Positions 1 to 8,285 of a DNA stretch of 10,978 nucleotides are shown here, piece by piece. The notes under the pieces are model-generated. The model saw only the letters and a list, made by a program, of their open reading frames with translations. It ran no database searches and was not told the DNA's origin. Position 1 is the first letter of the stretch. Each line of letters begins with the position of its first letter. The position numbers and the translations under genes were made by a program. Origin of the DNA: Bacteroidales bacterium (lineage in GTDB: Bacteria > Bacteroidota > Bacteroidia > Bacteroidales > UBA3663); NCBI GenBank assembly GCA_017632695.1, contig JAGBQS010000058.1, positions 1-10,978 of the forward strand, read 5' to 3'.

Positions 1-210
1 GATTTATTATATTGCCTCCAAATTTTTAGAAAAAAAATGGTAAAATAAACGCAATTTTTTACAGCTACAGACAAATACAACCGATTACACGGCCCTGATC
101 CGCAAAAGGAAAGTGGTCCCCGTCATCACGACGAAGACCACCCGACTGAAAACATATCTATAACTAACTTACTTTAACAATCATTTATATGAAAAAGAGT
201 CTTATTTGTT
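1..210. other. AT-rich spacer left of htrA
   Basis: This stretch holds no gene I can support. It contains a probable terminator for the leftward protease gene (described separately) and otherwise AT-rich sequence. On the plus strand an ATG at 189 opens a 27-codon frame that runs into the antisense of the protease gene and stops at 272; its leader looks like a normal Bacteroidales start region, but nothing else supports it as a gene. Confidence 0.5.
103..141 (-). terminator. Probable intrinsic terminator of htrA
   Basis: Read on the minus strand, GTGGTC (141-136) pairs with GACCAC (118-113). Inside it CGTC (133-130) pairs with GACG (124-121) around a 5-base loop, with a 2x2 internal mismatch between the two helices. 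The stem is followed on the minus strand by the U-rich stretch TTTCCTTTT (112-104). It lies about 70 bp beyond the protease stop codon. The U tract is interrupted by CC, so the call is moderate. The plus-strand side has no T run, so it would act only on leftward transcription. Confidence 0.5.
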
Positions 211-1740
211 TTATTTCGAAAGATCGACGGCATAGTAAGCCGTACGTCCATTCGGGTAAACACCCACAATGAACATGACCGGTTCCTGATCGGCATCACG
301 CGATGTGGTCAGCTGATTGTAAACCTTCTCGATGTCCTTGTCCGAAGAAACCACAGCATCGTTGATCTTCACGATGAGGAACTTCTCCTGAATGCCGGCA
401 CGGGCAAAGGCACCTCCCTGCTCAACGGATTTCACCAGCACACCCTTACGGACACCGTACTTCATGAGTTCCTGTGCTGTAGGGGTCTTGAAGGTTACTC
501 CTAAGGCATCAATACCTTTCTTGGTCAGCACATCGGTATTACCCCTACTGTTCTTCAGCGTTACGGTAAGCGTCTTTTCCTTACCCTGACGGTTCACAAC
601 TACCTGCACCTTCTCACCCGGATTATGACGGGCCAATTCGCCTTGCAGGTGTCCCATATTACGGACAGTAACCTTATTGAGTTCTACAATCACATCACCC
701 TTCAGCATTCCAGCTTCGGCAGCGGCACCGTCATCCATAACCTCGTGCACATAAACGCCTGCATTGACCTTCAGGTTCTCCTTCTCGACCAGATCGGCCG
801 TCACATTGACAATCTGGATGCCCAGCACGGCACGCTGCACCTGACCGAACTGACGCAAATCGGCCACTACCTTGCTGACAATGCTCGAAGGAACGGCAAA
901 CGAGTAACCTGCATAGTTGCCTGTTTCGCTGTAAATAGCCGTATTGATACCCACCAGTTCTCCGGCTGTATTCACCAATGCGCCACCGGAATTGCCCGGG
1001 TTAACAGCGGCATCCGTCTGAATAAAGCTCTCGATGCCCAGCTGATTGCCCTGCGACTGTCCCATACCCAGCTGACGGTCCTTGGCCGAAACGATACCGG
1101 CTGTAACGGTACTGGTCAGCATAAACGGGTTGCCCACAGCCAGTACCCATTCACCGATTTTCAGTTTATCGCTTTCGCCGAAAACGATAGTCGGCAGATC
1201 CTTGGCATCGATCTTCAGAAGGGCGATATCGGTTGTCGGATCGGTACCTACCAGCGTGGCCTCAAACTGTCGCTGATCATTCAGCGTAACCTGCAACTGG
1301 TCGGCATTGGCAATCACGTGATTGTTGGTAACGATGTAGCCGTCGGACGAAATAATGACACCCGAGCCATAGCCCTCACGAGCCTTCTGCTGAGGCTGCT
1401 GCATACCGCCCCTGTTTCCGAAGAAGAACTGGAAGAAGGGATCCATGCTCTGGTATTGCTGCGTCTGCACCATCTGGGTACTCTTGACACCCACCACGGC
1501 ATTAACCGTCTTTTCGGCAGCCTGAGTAAAATCGTTATCGGTAACCGAAGCACGGCTCACCGTCGGGAAGAACTGAACAGCATGTCCGTTTTCGTCATTC
1601 TGTATCATATAAGAGTCTGCCAGATCCTGAACGGTCTGTTTCTCCATCAGTTTGTATGTTCCGGCAGCAGTAAGCCCGCTTACTACCACCATGGCTCCAA
1701 GGAGCCCGAATACTTGCGAAGTTTTCATAGTTTTATTCAT
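211..1740 (-). CDS. htrA: Periplasmic serine endoprotease, DegP/DegQ (HtrA) family
   Basis: The product is an HtrA-family protease and chaperone that should degrade or refold misfolded proteins in the periplasm. With the ATG at 1740 it has 509 residues: an N-terminal hydrophobic signal or anchor (about 9-28), a trypsin-like domain with the full catalytic triad (His141 in TNNHVI, Asp171 in TTDIALL, Ser251 in NPGNSGG), and two PDZ domains (about 300-395 and 410-500), which is the DegP/DegQ layout. A glycine/glutamine-rich stretch containing FFFGNRGG (about residues 104-119) fits the LA loop region of this family. The frame is open upstream to a TTG at 1773, but that codon lies inside the promoter -7 element, so ATG 1740 (or ATG 1728) is the real start. 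The gene is monocistronic in this window, divergent from rnpB. Family assignment is secure; DegP versus DegQ behaviour cannot be told from sequence. Confidence 0.96.
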   Translation of the reverse strand: MNKTMKTSQVFGLLGAMVVVSGLTAAGTYKLMEKQTVQDLADSYMIQNDENGHAVQFFPTVSRASVTDNDFTQAAEKTVNAVVGVKSTQMVQTQQYQSMDPFFQFFFGNRGGMQQPQQKAREGYGSGVIISSDGYIVTNNHVIANADQLQVTLNDQRQFEATLVGTDPTTDIALLKIDAKDLPTIVFGESDKLKIGEWVLAVGNPFMLTSTVTAGIVSAKDRQLGMGQSQGNQLGIESFIQTDAAVNPGNSGGALVNTAGELVGINTAIYSETGNYAGYSFAVPSSIVSKVVADLRQFGQVQRAVLGIQIVNVTADLVEKENLKVNAGVYVHEVMDDGAAAEAGMLKGDVIVELNKVTVRNMGHLQGELARHNPGEKVQVVVNRQGKEKTLTVTLKNSRGNTDVLTKKGIDALGVTFKTPTAQELMKYGVRKGVLVKSVEQGGAFARAGIQEKFLIVKINDAVVSSDKDIEKVYNQLTTSRDADQEPVMFIVGVYPNGRTAYYAVDLSK

Positions 1741-1770
1741 TTTTTGTTCGTTTTCGCATTTTTGACGCTG

Positions 1771-1778
1771 CAAAGATA
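1771..1778 (-). promoter_or_regulatory. htrA: htrA promoter, -7 element TATCTTTG
   Basis: On the minus strand the sequence TATCTTTG matches the Bacteroides -7 consensus TAnnTTTG exactly. A start of transcription a few bases downstream gives a leader of roughly 25 nt before ATG 1740. No good TTTG lies 19-21 bases upstream (the sequence there is TTAACT), so the -33 element is weak. This element decides the htrA start, because a TTG start at 1773 would lie upstream of the transcript. Confidence 0.75.
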
Positions 1779-1894
1779 GGGAAGTTTAATCGATTTAAGT
1801 TAATTTCGGGAAAAATTTTAACATTTTATATTAAAAAGAAGGCCAAATTGCTAAAAAAATAAGATTTGTTTATAATCATTTTAATTTTTTTCAC

Positions 1895-1902
1895 TACCTT
1901 TG
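1895..1902 (+). promoter_or_regulatory. rnpB: rnpB promoter, -7 element TACCTTTG
   Basis: TACCTTTG is an exact match to TAnnTTTG and sits about 6 bases before the expected 5' end of the RNase P RNA. The nearest upstream TTTG (1865-1868) is 26 bases away, longer than the usual 19-21; TTTA at 1869-1872 is 22 bases away and may serve as a degenerate -33. The region upstream is a long A/T tract. Confidence 0.75.
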
Positions 1903-1907
1903 CAGCC

Positions 1908-2290
1908 CCAAAGAAAGCAGCAGGACGGTCTGCCGCTCGCCTTCGGGCGGGAGGAAAGTCCGGGCAACACAGGGCACCATGCCGGCTAATATACCGGTAG
2001 GCAGCGATGTTTAGGTAACGTAACAGAGAATAACCGCCTTCTCTTTTCCGGGAAACCGGAAGAAAGGTAAGGGTGAAAAGGCGAGGTAAGAGCTCACCGC
2101 ACACGTAGCAATACGGAGTGGCCGTACGTCCCATGGGTTGTAAGATCATGTATACTGGCGATAAGGGCTGCCCGCCCGATGTCAGGGGGTAGATTGCTAA
2201 AGCCCGTCGGTAACGGCGGGACGAGATTAATGGCAGACGCCGTTCTTCGGAGCGGTACAGAACCCGGCTCACAGGCCTGCTGCTTTCTTT
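1908..2290 (+). ncRNA. rnpB: RNase P RNA, bacterial type A
   Basis: This is the catalytic RNA of RNase P, which removes 5' leaders from tRNA precursors. The ends form a perfect 14-bp P1 helix: 1911-1924 (AAGAAAGCAGCAGG) pairs with 2276-2289 (CCTGCTGCTTTCTT). The universally conserved core is present: GAGGAAAGTCCGGGC at 1951-1965 (P4 and its flank, CR-I), GGGTGAAAAGG and GGTAAGAGCTCACCG around 2070-2100 (P10-P12 region, CR-II/III), and ACAGAACCCGGCTCACAGG near 2257-2275 (CR-V). The presence of P1 and an overall length near 380 nt fit type A. It has its own promoter and a U run after P1. The exact 5' and 3' ends are estimated to within a few bases. It lies alone between htrA and porU. Confidence 0.96.
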
Positions 2291-2296
2291 TTTCCC
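2276..2296 (+). terminator. rnpB: rnpB 3' end: P1 helix strand followed by U run
   Basis: The 3' strand of P1 is followed directly by CTTTCTTTTTTCCC (2283-2296). This could end transcription or be the site of 3' trimming. There is no separate compact hairpin, because P1 pairs across about 350 nt, so classical intrinsic termination is uncertain and some read-through toward porU is possible. Confidence 0.35.
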
Positions 2297-2365
2297 TTTG
2301 AAAGATTTTTTTCTCACCTTAACAATATTTCGTGTGCGTGCACGTTATTATAAACGTTAACAGCA

Positions 2366-5300
2366 ATGCATATGCACAAATTATCTTTTTCCATATTATC
2401 TTTACTCCTTGTTCTGGTTCCGAATGTCGGACGCGCTGCTCATACCTGGGCCGAACATTCGGCCTTGAGCGAAGGCACTTGGGTAAAGATCTCTCTTGAC
2501 GAAGGCAAAGACGGTATTTATGCCATTACATACAGCCAGCTGCGCAACTGGGGGTTCAGCGACCCAAGCCGGGTGGGTGTTTACGGCTATGGCGGACACA
2601 CACTGGGCGAAGCGTTCAGCAGCCAGCACATCGATGATGTTCCGGAAGTAGCTGCGGTGCACGATGATGCCAATCAGCGGATCCTGTTCTATGGACGCGG
2701 TCTGATCGAGTGAACTTACAACACGTCGAACGGCTTTGTACAGCGCCAGCACCCCTATGCCAAGACAGCCTGCTATTTCCTGCACCAGAAGTCTGACGAA
2801 GCCCCATTGTCGCCCGAAACCCTGGAATCCAACACAACTGCCGCTGTTTCCGATACCCTCAGCGAATACGATGAATACTGGCTCCATGAACTGGAAAGCG
2901 TCAACATAGGCGAGACCGGTCGCTGGTGGTATGGCGAGAACTTCCTGACTACATCCAGCCAGACATTCACTCTGCCGGAAGAATCATGGCTTAGCGGACA
3001 CACCCTGAAGTACGGTACAGCCCGCATAGCCGTCGGATTCATGACACAATCCGCTTCTTCAAGTACAATCAAGATTCAGCTTGACGGCACAGAAATCGGT
3101 ACACAGACCATCTCGGCCACAACCAGCACGTATGCTTTCGGCAACGAGGCCACCTATCGCGAAGAACTTGACACAACGGCCGATATGACCGGCGCCCGCG
3201 TACGCATCACATACAGCAATGGAACGGCTACGGCATCGAAAGCCAGGCTGAACTACATCCGGCTGCAAGGCAAATGCGACCTGCAGGCATCCAGCAAGGA
3301 AGCATTCATGCTGTTCCGCAACAGCGAAGCCCTGTCCAAACTGAAAGCCTACCGTCTAAGCGGACTGAACAGCAACATGCAGGTTTGGGACATCACCTCG
3401 CCCACCGACATCCGGATCCAGCAGTTCAATGCCGGCATCGACAGCGAAGGCAATGCCGTATTCGTTCCGCAGGAAACGGGTATCCGTGAGTATGCCGTTG
3501 TGAACCTTGCCAGCAATGCTTTTCTGGGTGTAAGCCGCGTGGGCAACGTTTCCAATCAGGATCTGCATTCCCTGAAGCCTGCCAATCTGGTTATCCTGAC
3601 CCCGACCGGACTATATCAGTATGCCAGGCAACTGGCTGAACACCGTGCCTCACACGACGGATTGAGTTACTACATTGTCACTCCGACCGAAATCTACCAC
3701 GAATACAGCAGCGGCGTGCCCGATGTAACGGCCATCCGTCTTTTCCTGAAACAATTGTACGACCGGGCAGACGGCGGAAGCAACGACCTGCTCTATTTCC
3801 TGCTGTTCGGCGACGGTACATACGACAATTTTGCAGCCACACAGAGCAATTATCTGCTGCCGACCTATCAGACCGAAACCTCGCTGGCCGAAACCAGCTC
3901 AACCACCGTCGATGATTACTTCGGATTCCTGGACGACAGCGACGGCGGAAGAACCTCCAACGGATACTACTATCTGAACTCGGAAGGTCTCGACATTGGC
4001 GTGGGACGTCTGGCCATCAGCTCGGCCGAACAGGCAGAAGCGGTGGTAAACAAACTCATTGCCTACGATAAGGCCAACCAGATGGGCAACTGGAAGAACC
4101 GGCTCTGCTTCCTGTCGGACGATGACAAGATGGACGCATCCGGCACCGACTCGCCGAACCTGCACATACGGCACAACGAACGCCTTATCAGTTCGCTGCT
4201 GAGCCAGGGACATGAGGAATTTGTTTATCAGAAAATCTATCTGCCGGCCTATTCGCAGTCCACATCTTCATCGGGCACCGATTATCCGGACGCACGCAAG
4301 GAACTCAACAACGCCCTGCAGCAGGGCTGTCTGATGCTCAACTATGCCGGACACGGTTCCACGCAAAGCATCACGCACGAAAGCCTGATGAACGTCAGCC
4401 TTGCCAGCCAGCTGAACATGAAACATTTCCCATTGTGGATTACTGCCTCCTGTTCGGTTTCGCGCTACGATGCCGACGATATTTCCATGGGTGAAGCATT
4501 GCTGCTCAACCCTAACGGAGGAGCCATCGGACTGATTTCCACTACACGCGTAGTATATGCAGGCGATAACCTGTCACTTAACCAGGCGTTTATCAACCAT
4601 CTCTTCGACCGTCATGAAGATGGTACCCGATACCGTCTGGGCGATATTCTGCGCGTTGCCAAACGGCAAATCGGCAATAACTACAACAAACTGAACTTCT
4701 GCCTGCTGGGCGATCCTTCGATGACCCTTGCCTTCCCTGAACACGAAATGGTGGTCGATTCGGTAAGCGGAACCTGGCAGACCCTCAGCACGGTAACGGT
4801 AAGCGGACATATCTGCAAACTGGGCAGCACCGAAATCGATTCGACCTTCAACGGACTGATTTACCCGACCGTTTACGATGCCGAAGATTCGATAACAGCC
4901 GATAAAGGTATCTATCAGGAGCCCGTCATGACCTTTGCTTCGCGTACCCGCAAAGTATTCACCGGACGCGATTGGGTAAAGAACGGCATATTCCAGTTCA
5001 GCTTCAAGGTACCTCAGGATATCCTGTACAGCCAGTCTACGGGACTGATCAACCTTTATGCCTGCAGCGACGAGGGCGCAGAAGGACAAGGCTACTACAA
5101 CCAGTTCACTTTGAGTGCCGGTGCGGCTCCCACCGAGACCGATACCGTACCACCCGTCATTGTAGCCTGCTTCCTGGACGATGACTCGTTCCGCAGCGGA
5201 GACAAGGTAGGTCTGACTCCGTTCTTCTATGCCGAGGTGACCGACTCCAGCGGCATCAATGCCACAGGCAACAGCATCGGACACGATGTATGTCTTTACA

Positions 5301-5884
5301 TTGAATGTCTTTCGAACCACTTGCAGACCAACCGCCAGTATGTGCTGAACAACTATTTCACCACCTTTACCGGCGATGCCACACACGGAAACGTGAAGTA
5401 TTCGATCGACGACCTCGAAGAAGGTACCTACCGGGCCACCTTCCGTGTTTGGGACGTATACAACAACGTTTCCAGCCGCACCTTCACCTTTACCGTCAGC
5501 AACCGGAAGAAGGCCACCATTGCCCTGCTGCAGGCCTATCCGTCGCCGGTACGGCAAGGTGAAACCGTTACGTTCCGCGTGCTTCACAACCGTCCGGAAA
5601 GTGCCGAGGAACTCCGGCTGCAGGTATTTACCCAGACCGGTGTAAAGGTACTCGACACGACTGCCTCATCCAGTTCATCGGAAGTGGTTTACCTGAAAGA
5701 AGGTGCCACCGAACTTACAGAACTGAACTCGGCGCTGAATGCCGACGAGACATCGGCCCTGATGGGCTCAACGGCTATCCAGTGGTCGGCTACCCTTGTT
5801 CCGGGCGTATACGTCTACAAGGCTTACCTCACGGCAGGCAGCGAGGAAACGGCAACCGATTCGAAACTCCTCATTGTATATTAA
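2366..5884 (+). pseudogene. porU: Type IX secretion system sortase PorU (C25 gingipain-type), interrupted by in-frame TGA
   Basis: PorU is the cell-surface cysteine protease of T9SS that cuts off the C-terminal signal of cargo and links it to A-LPS. The frame spans 1173 codons from ATG 2366 (or ATG 2372) to TAA, close to the roughly 1160 residues of Porphyromonas gingivalis PorU. Reading through the stop, it has a signal peptide (about 1-24, cut near GRAA), the PorU N-terminal signature (EHSALSEGTWVKI, VYGYGG, IDDVPEVA), a C25 peptidase domain (about 405-790) with His663 in NYAGHGS and Cys696 in TASCSVSRYD, an Ig-like region, and a C-terminal beta domain (AYPSPVRQGETV onward, about 1058-1172). 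Codon 116 is TGA where the family has Trp after the ILFYGRG motif. No other stop or frameshift occurs, and the first ATG after the stop in frame is at 3041. It is a recent nonsense allele, a sequencing error, or read-through. Confidence 0.93.
2711..2713 (+). other. porU: In-frame TGA stop inside porU (codon 116)
   Basis: The frame reads RGLIE-stop-TYNTSNGF. Homologous PorU proteins carry Trp at this place (RGP..W.Y), so one G-to-A change turns TGG into TGA. The flanking codons on both sides are intact and in the same frame. The base after the stop is A. No selenocysteine explanation fits, because the expected residue is Trp. Confidence 0.85.
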
Positions 5885-5974
5885 GTACCCTGTATATTAA
5901 ATCCCTTTAACTGAGTTTAACGACATTTCACATCTCCCGAATAATAAAATACGCCTGCGTGCGTTATATATAAT

Positions 5975-7210
5975 ATGAGAAAGTTTATTATCATCGTACT
6001 GACAGCCCTGATGTCGACCGTTGCCGCAATGGCACAGATCTCGACCGGCGAAAGTTCAACCTCGTCTTCAACCATAGATGCGGCCAAGCAATACAACCCT
6101 GTCCAGACAGCTACCATCTCATTGGGCGTTGCCCCCGATGCCCGTGGCGGTGCGATGGGCGACGTCGGAGCAGCTACCGAACCTGACGAGAATTCGCAAT
6201 ACTGGAACCCGGCAAAATATGCCTTTGCCTACAGCCGGGCCGGCATATCGGTCAACTACACCCCCTGGCTCCGCAAACTGGTAGGCGGCATCAACCTGGC
6301 CTACGTTTCCGGTTACACCAAGTTCGGCTATAACGACAATCAGGCCATCTCGGCCTCGTTCCGCTACTTCAGTCTGGGCGAGGTGGAAGCCTACAACACC
6401 GACGGTAATCTGGTACAGGTAATCAATCCGTTCGAAATGGCCATCGACCTGGGCTATTCCCGTATGCTGTCCGAAAACTTCTCGATGGGCGTTGTTATGC
6501 GCTACATCCATAGCGATATGACCTACGATGACGGCGACAACGAACCCGCCAACACTTTTGCTGCCGATGTGGCTGCCTACTATACGGCTTTCCCCCAGTT
6601 AGGCTACAGCGAGTGCCAGTGGTCGTGGGGCCTGAACCTGAGTAACATTGGCGGTAAGGTCAGCTACGACGGCAATGCCACCTCGCAGTTCCTGCCGTGC
6701 AACCTGCGTATCGGTACCTCGTTCACCTTCCCGTTGGACGATTACAACCTGCTCTCTATTAACTACGATGCCAATAAGTTCCTGGTACCTACCTTCCCAC
6801 AGTCGTGGCAGTTCTACGACGAATCCGGACAGGTTGATCAGGAGGCATTCGAGGCTGCCAAGCAGGATTACTATGATATGTCGGGCATCAAGGGCATCTT
6901 CAAATCGTTCAACGATGCCCCCGGCGGACAGAAGGAAGAGTTCCACGAAATCAACTGGGGACTGGGTCTGGAATACACCTACGACCGTCGCTTCTTCCTG
7001 CGTGCCGGTTACCACTACGAGAATGAGTACAAGGGCGACCGTAAATACTTTACCTTCGGTGCCGGCGTTAACTTCAACGCCTTCCACATTGATGGCGGCT
7101 ATGTACTCTCAACCGCACAGACCTCAGCGCTCGATCAGACCCTGCGCTTTTCACTCGGCTTCGACCTGGAAGGCATCCGTGACCTGATGGGCGGCAAACG
7201 CAGAAGGTAA
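5975..7210 (+). CDS. porV: Type IX secretion outer-membrane protein PorV (LptO/PG27 family)
   Basis: PorV is a FadL-like outer-membrane beta barrel that binds the C-terminal signal of T9SS cargo at the translocon and carries it to PorU in the attachment complex. The 411-residue product has a signal peptide (MRKFIIIVLTALMST..., cut at AMA|Q near residue 20), then the family signature NPVQTATISLGVAPDARGGA and MGDVGAATEPDENSQYWNPAKYAF. After that come alternating aromatic/hydrophobic strands typical of a barrel (YTPWLRKL, NLAYVSGY, SASFRYFSLG) and a C-terminal strand QTLRFSLGFDLEGIRDL. It starts 90 bp after porU in the same direction with no recognisable promoter or terminator between them, so co-transcription is likely; porU-porV adjacency is the usual arrangement. 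Its last 60 bp overlap the convergent folP gene. Only this gene of the pair is unquestionably intact. Confidence 0.95.
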   Translation: MRKFIIIVLTALMSTVAAMAQISTGESSTSSSTIDAAKQYNPVQTATISLGVAPDARGGAMGDVGAATEPDENSQYWNPAKYAFAYSRAGISVNYTPWLRKLVGGINLAYVSGYTKFGYNDNQAISASFRYFSLGEVEAYNTDGNLVQVINPFEMAIDLGYSRMLSENFSMGVVMRYIHSDMTYDDGDNEPANTFAADVAAYYTAFPQLGYSECQWSWGLNLSNIGGKVSYDGNATSQFLPCNLRIGTSFTFPLDDYNLLSINYDANKFLVPTFPQSWQFYDESGQVDQEAFEAAKQDYYDMSGIKGIFKSFNDAPGGQKEEFHEINWGLGLEYTYDRRFFLRAGYHYENEYKGDRKYFTFGAGVNFNAFHIDGGYVLSTAQTSALDQTLRFSLGFDLEGIRDLMGGKRRR

Positions 7211-8125
7211 CACCTTTCCCACGATCCTGACCGCTTCCACCGCCTCCCGCACATCGTGCACACGCAGGATGTCGGTTCCGGCCTGCAAGGCAAGCGTATT
7301 GAGCACCGTTGTTCCGTTCAGAGCATGTTCGGCATCGGTGCTCAAAAATTTATATATCATGCTCTTGCGCGAAATACCCACCAAAAGCGGATACTGCGGA
7401 TAATCGGTCTTGAAACGGCTTAATCCGGCAAACAGCTCATAGTTCTCATCCAGGTTCTTGGCAAAGCCGAAACCGGGATCCAGCACCACCTTACGGGCCA
7501 GTTGTCCGCCGTTCCAGCCCAATGCCGACAGTCTGTCCAGCTGTTCCCTGAAGAACGTGCTTACCCCTGCATATACCCCATCCGGATACTCCAGTTTCAG
7601 TTCCGTCGGATACAGATGCATCAGGATATAGGGCACACCGGCAGCTACCACCATAGGCAGCATATCAGGATCGGCAGTACCGCCCGAAACATCGTTCACG
7701 ATATCCGCTCCCAACCGTTCCACACACGCCTGTGCCACACCGGCACGGAAGGTATCCACCGATACCGGAACAATCCTTTCCCCTGCCCTATCCGCTTGAG
7801 CCAATGCACGGCCGATGGCTTCTTTCACTATCGGCAAAGCCCATTCCAGCCGGTGCAGCTCATCGGCAGCACTCACATCGGCAGCTCCGGGGCGTGTGCT
7901 GCAGGCACCTACATCGATCATGCCGGCACCTTGCTGCACCATCTGCATTACTCTTTCACGAAGGGCTTCGGCAACTTCATCGGTAAAGGCTGCCATAGGG
8001 TCGGCCGAAGTCAGGTTGCGGCTTCCGGCAAAGAAGGAATCGGGCGTGATGTTCACAATACCCATTACAACTGGCGCATCGGAACGGAATCTCCGATTAT
8101 CGCGCAAATCAAGTGAAAAGGCCAT
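7151..8125 (-). CDS. folP: Dihydropteroate synthase
   Basis: The enzyme condenses 6-hydroxymethyl-7,8-dihydropterin diphosphate with p-aminobenzoate to give 7,8-dihydropteroate in folate synthesis; it is the target of sulfonamides. With ATG 8125 the product has 324 residues and all family motifs in order: MGIVNITPDSFF (21-32), DVGACSTRPGA (71-81), SVDT (122-125), NDVSGG (144-149), DPGFGFAKN (216-224), GISRKS (250-255) and the terminal RVHD (289-292) for the diphosphate site. The frame is open to a TTG at 8146, but that codon lies in the promoter -7 element, so ATG 8125 is chosen. The last 20 residues run antisense into porV and extend past the conserved TIM-barrel end. It ends in TGA, which indicates TGA works as a stop here. 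It is a single-gene unit convergent with porV, and I see no terminator between the two. Confidence 0.97.
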   Translation of the reverse strand: MAFSLDLRDNRRFRSDAPVVMGIVNITPDSFFAGSRNLTSADPMAAFTDEVAEALRERVMQMVQQGAGMIDVGACSTRPGAADVSAADELHRLEWALPIVKEAIGRALAQADRAGERIVPVSVDTFRAGVAQACVERLGADIVNDVSGGTADPDMLPMVVAAGVPYILMHLYPTELKLEYPDGVYAGVSTFFREQLDRLSALGWNGGQLARKVVLDPGFGFAKNLDENYELFAGLSRFKTDYPQYPLLVGISRKSMIYKFLSTDAEHALNGTTVLNTLALQAGTDILRVHDVREAVEAVRIVGKVLPSAFAAHQVTDAFQVEAE

Positions 8126-8143
8126 TTTTGCAATTTTAAGTGG

Positions 8144-8175
8144 CAAAAATATGTCTTTTTTTCAAAAAACACAAA
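8144..8175 (-). promoter_or_regulatory. folP: folP promoter (TTTG-N20-TATTTTTG)
   Basis: On the minus strand TTTG (8175-8172) is followed after 20 bases by TATTTTTG (8151-8144), a full match to both elements of the Bacteroides promoter with ideal spacing. It gives a leader of only about 12-15 nt before ATG 8125 and rules out the upstream TTG as start. Confidence 0.8.
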
Positions 8176-8226
8176 TCCAAACGTACGATTTTTGCCTAAA
8201 ACTGATAAAATATCAGCCAAACCTCC

Positions 8227-8234
8227 TATCTTTG
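8227..8234 (+). promoter_or_regulatory. Promoter of the NfeD-flotillin unit, -7 element TATCTTTG
   Basis: TATCTTTG matches TAnnTTTG exactly and lies 52 bp upstream of ATG 8286, giving a leader of roughly 45 nt. The -33 position (about 8202-8205) reads CTGA, a poor match to TTTG. It is divergent from the folP promoter about 50 bp away, so both promoters share one 160-bp intergenic region. Confidence 0.7.
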
Positions 8235-8285
8235 TACCACATAAAGCATTTTTTACTGTAAATCTACTAAAACCTTTCATTTACT

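Noticed and set aside
625..1779. 384-codon plus-strand open frame opposite the protease gene
   Set aside because: It is antisense to htrA, has no promoter or recognisable domain, and its His/Leu-rich composition is what complementary codons of a real gene give.
1826..2317. 163-codon minus-strand open frame across rnpB
   Set aside because: It covers a structured RNA with universally conserved core elements; a protein read antisense to it has no support.
2711..2713. Selenocysteine codon or alternative genetic code (TGA = Trp)
   Set aside because: The family residue here is Trp and not Cys/Sec, and folP in this window uses TGA as its stop. No Bacteroidota with general TGA recoding is known to me.
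4574..5587. 337-codon minus-strand open frame opposite porU
   Set aside because: porU is clearly the coding strand here (C25 domain and C-terminal domain motifs). The antisense frame shows no family motif and arises from porU codon bias.
2807..5884. Separate gene starting after the porU stop
   Set aside because: The codon at 2807 is TTG within a continuous homologous frame, the residues between 2714 and 2806 also match PorU, and no promoter or ATG occurs until 3041.
6119..7187. Several open frames overlapping porV on both strands
   Set aside because: All are shadows of the porV frame; none has a start region or recognisable motif.
7502..8261. Plus-strand open frames opposite folP
   Set aside because: They are antisense to a dihydropteroate synthase with all motifs in order and lack promoters or domains.
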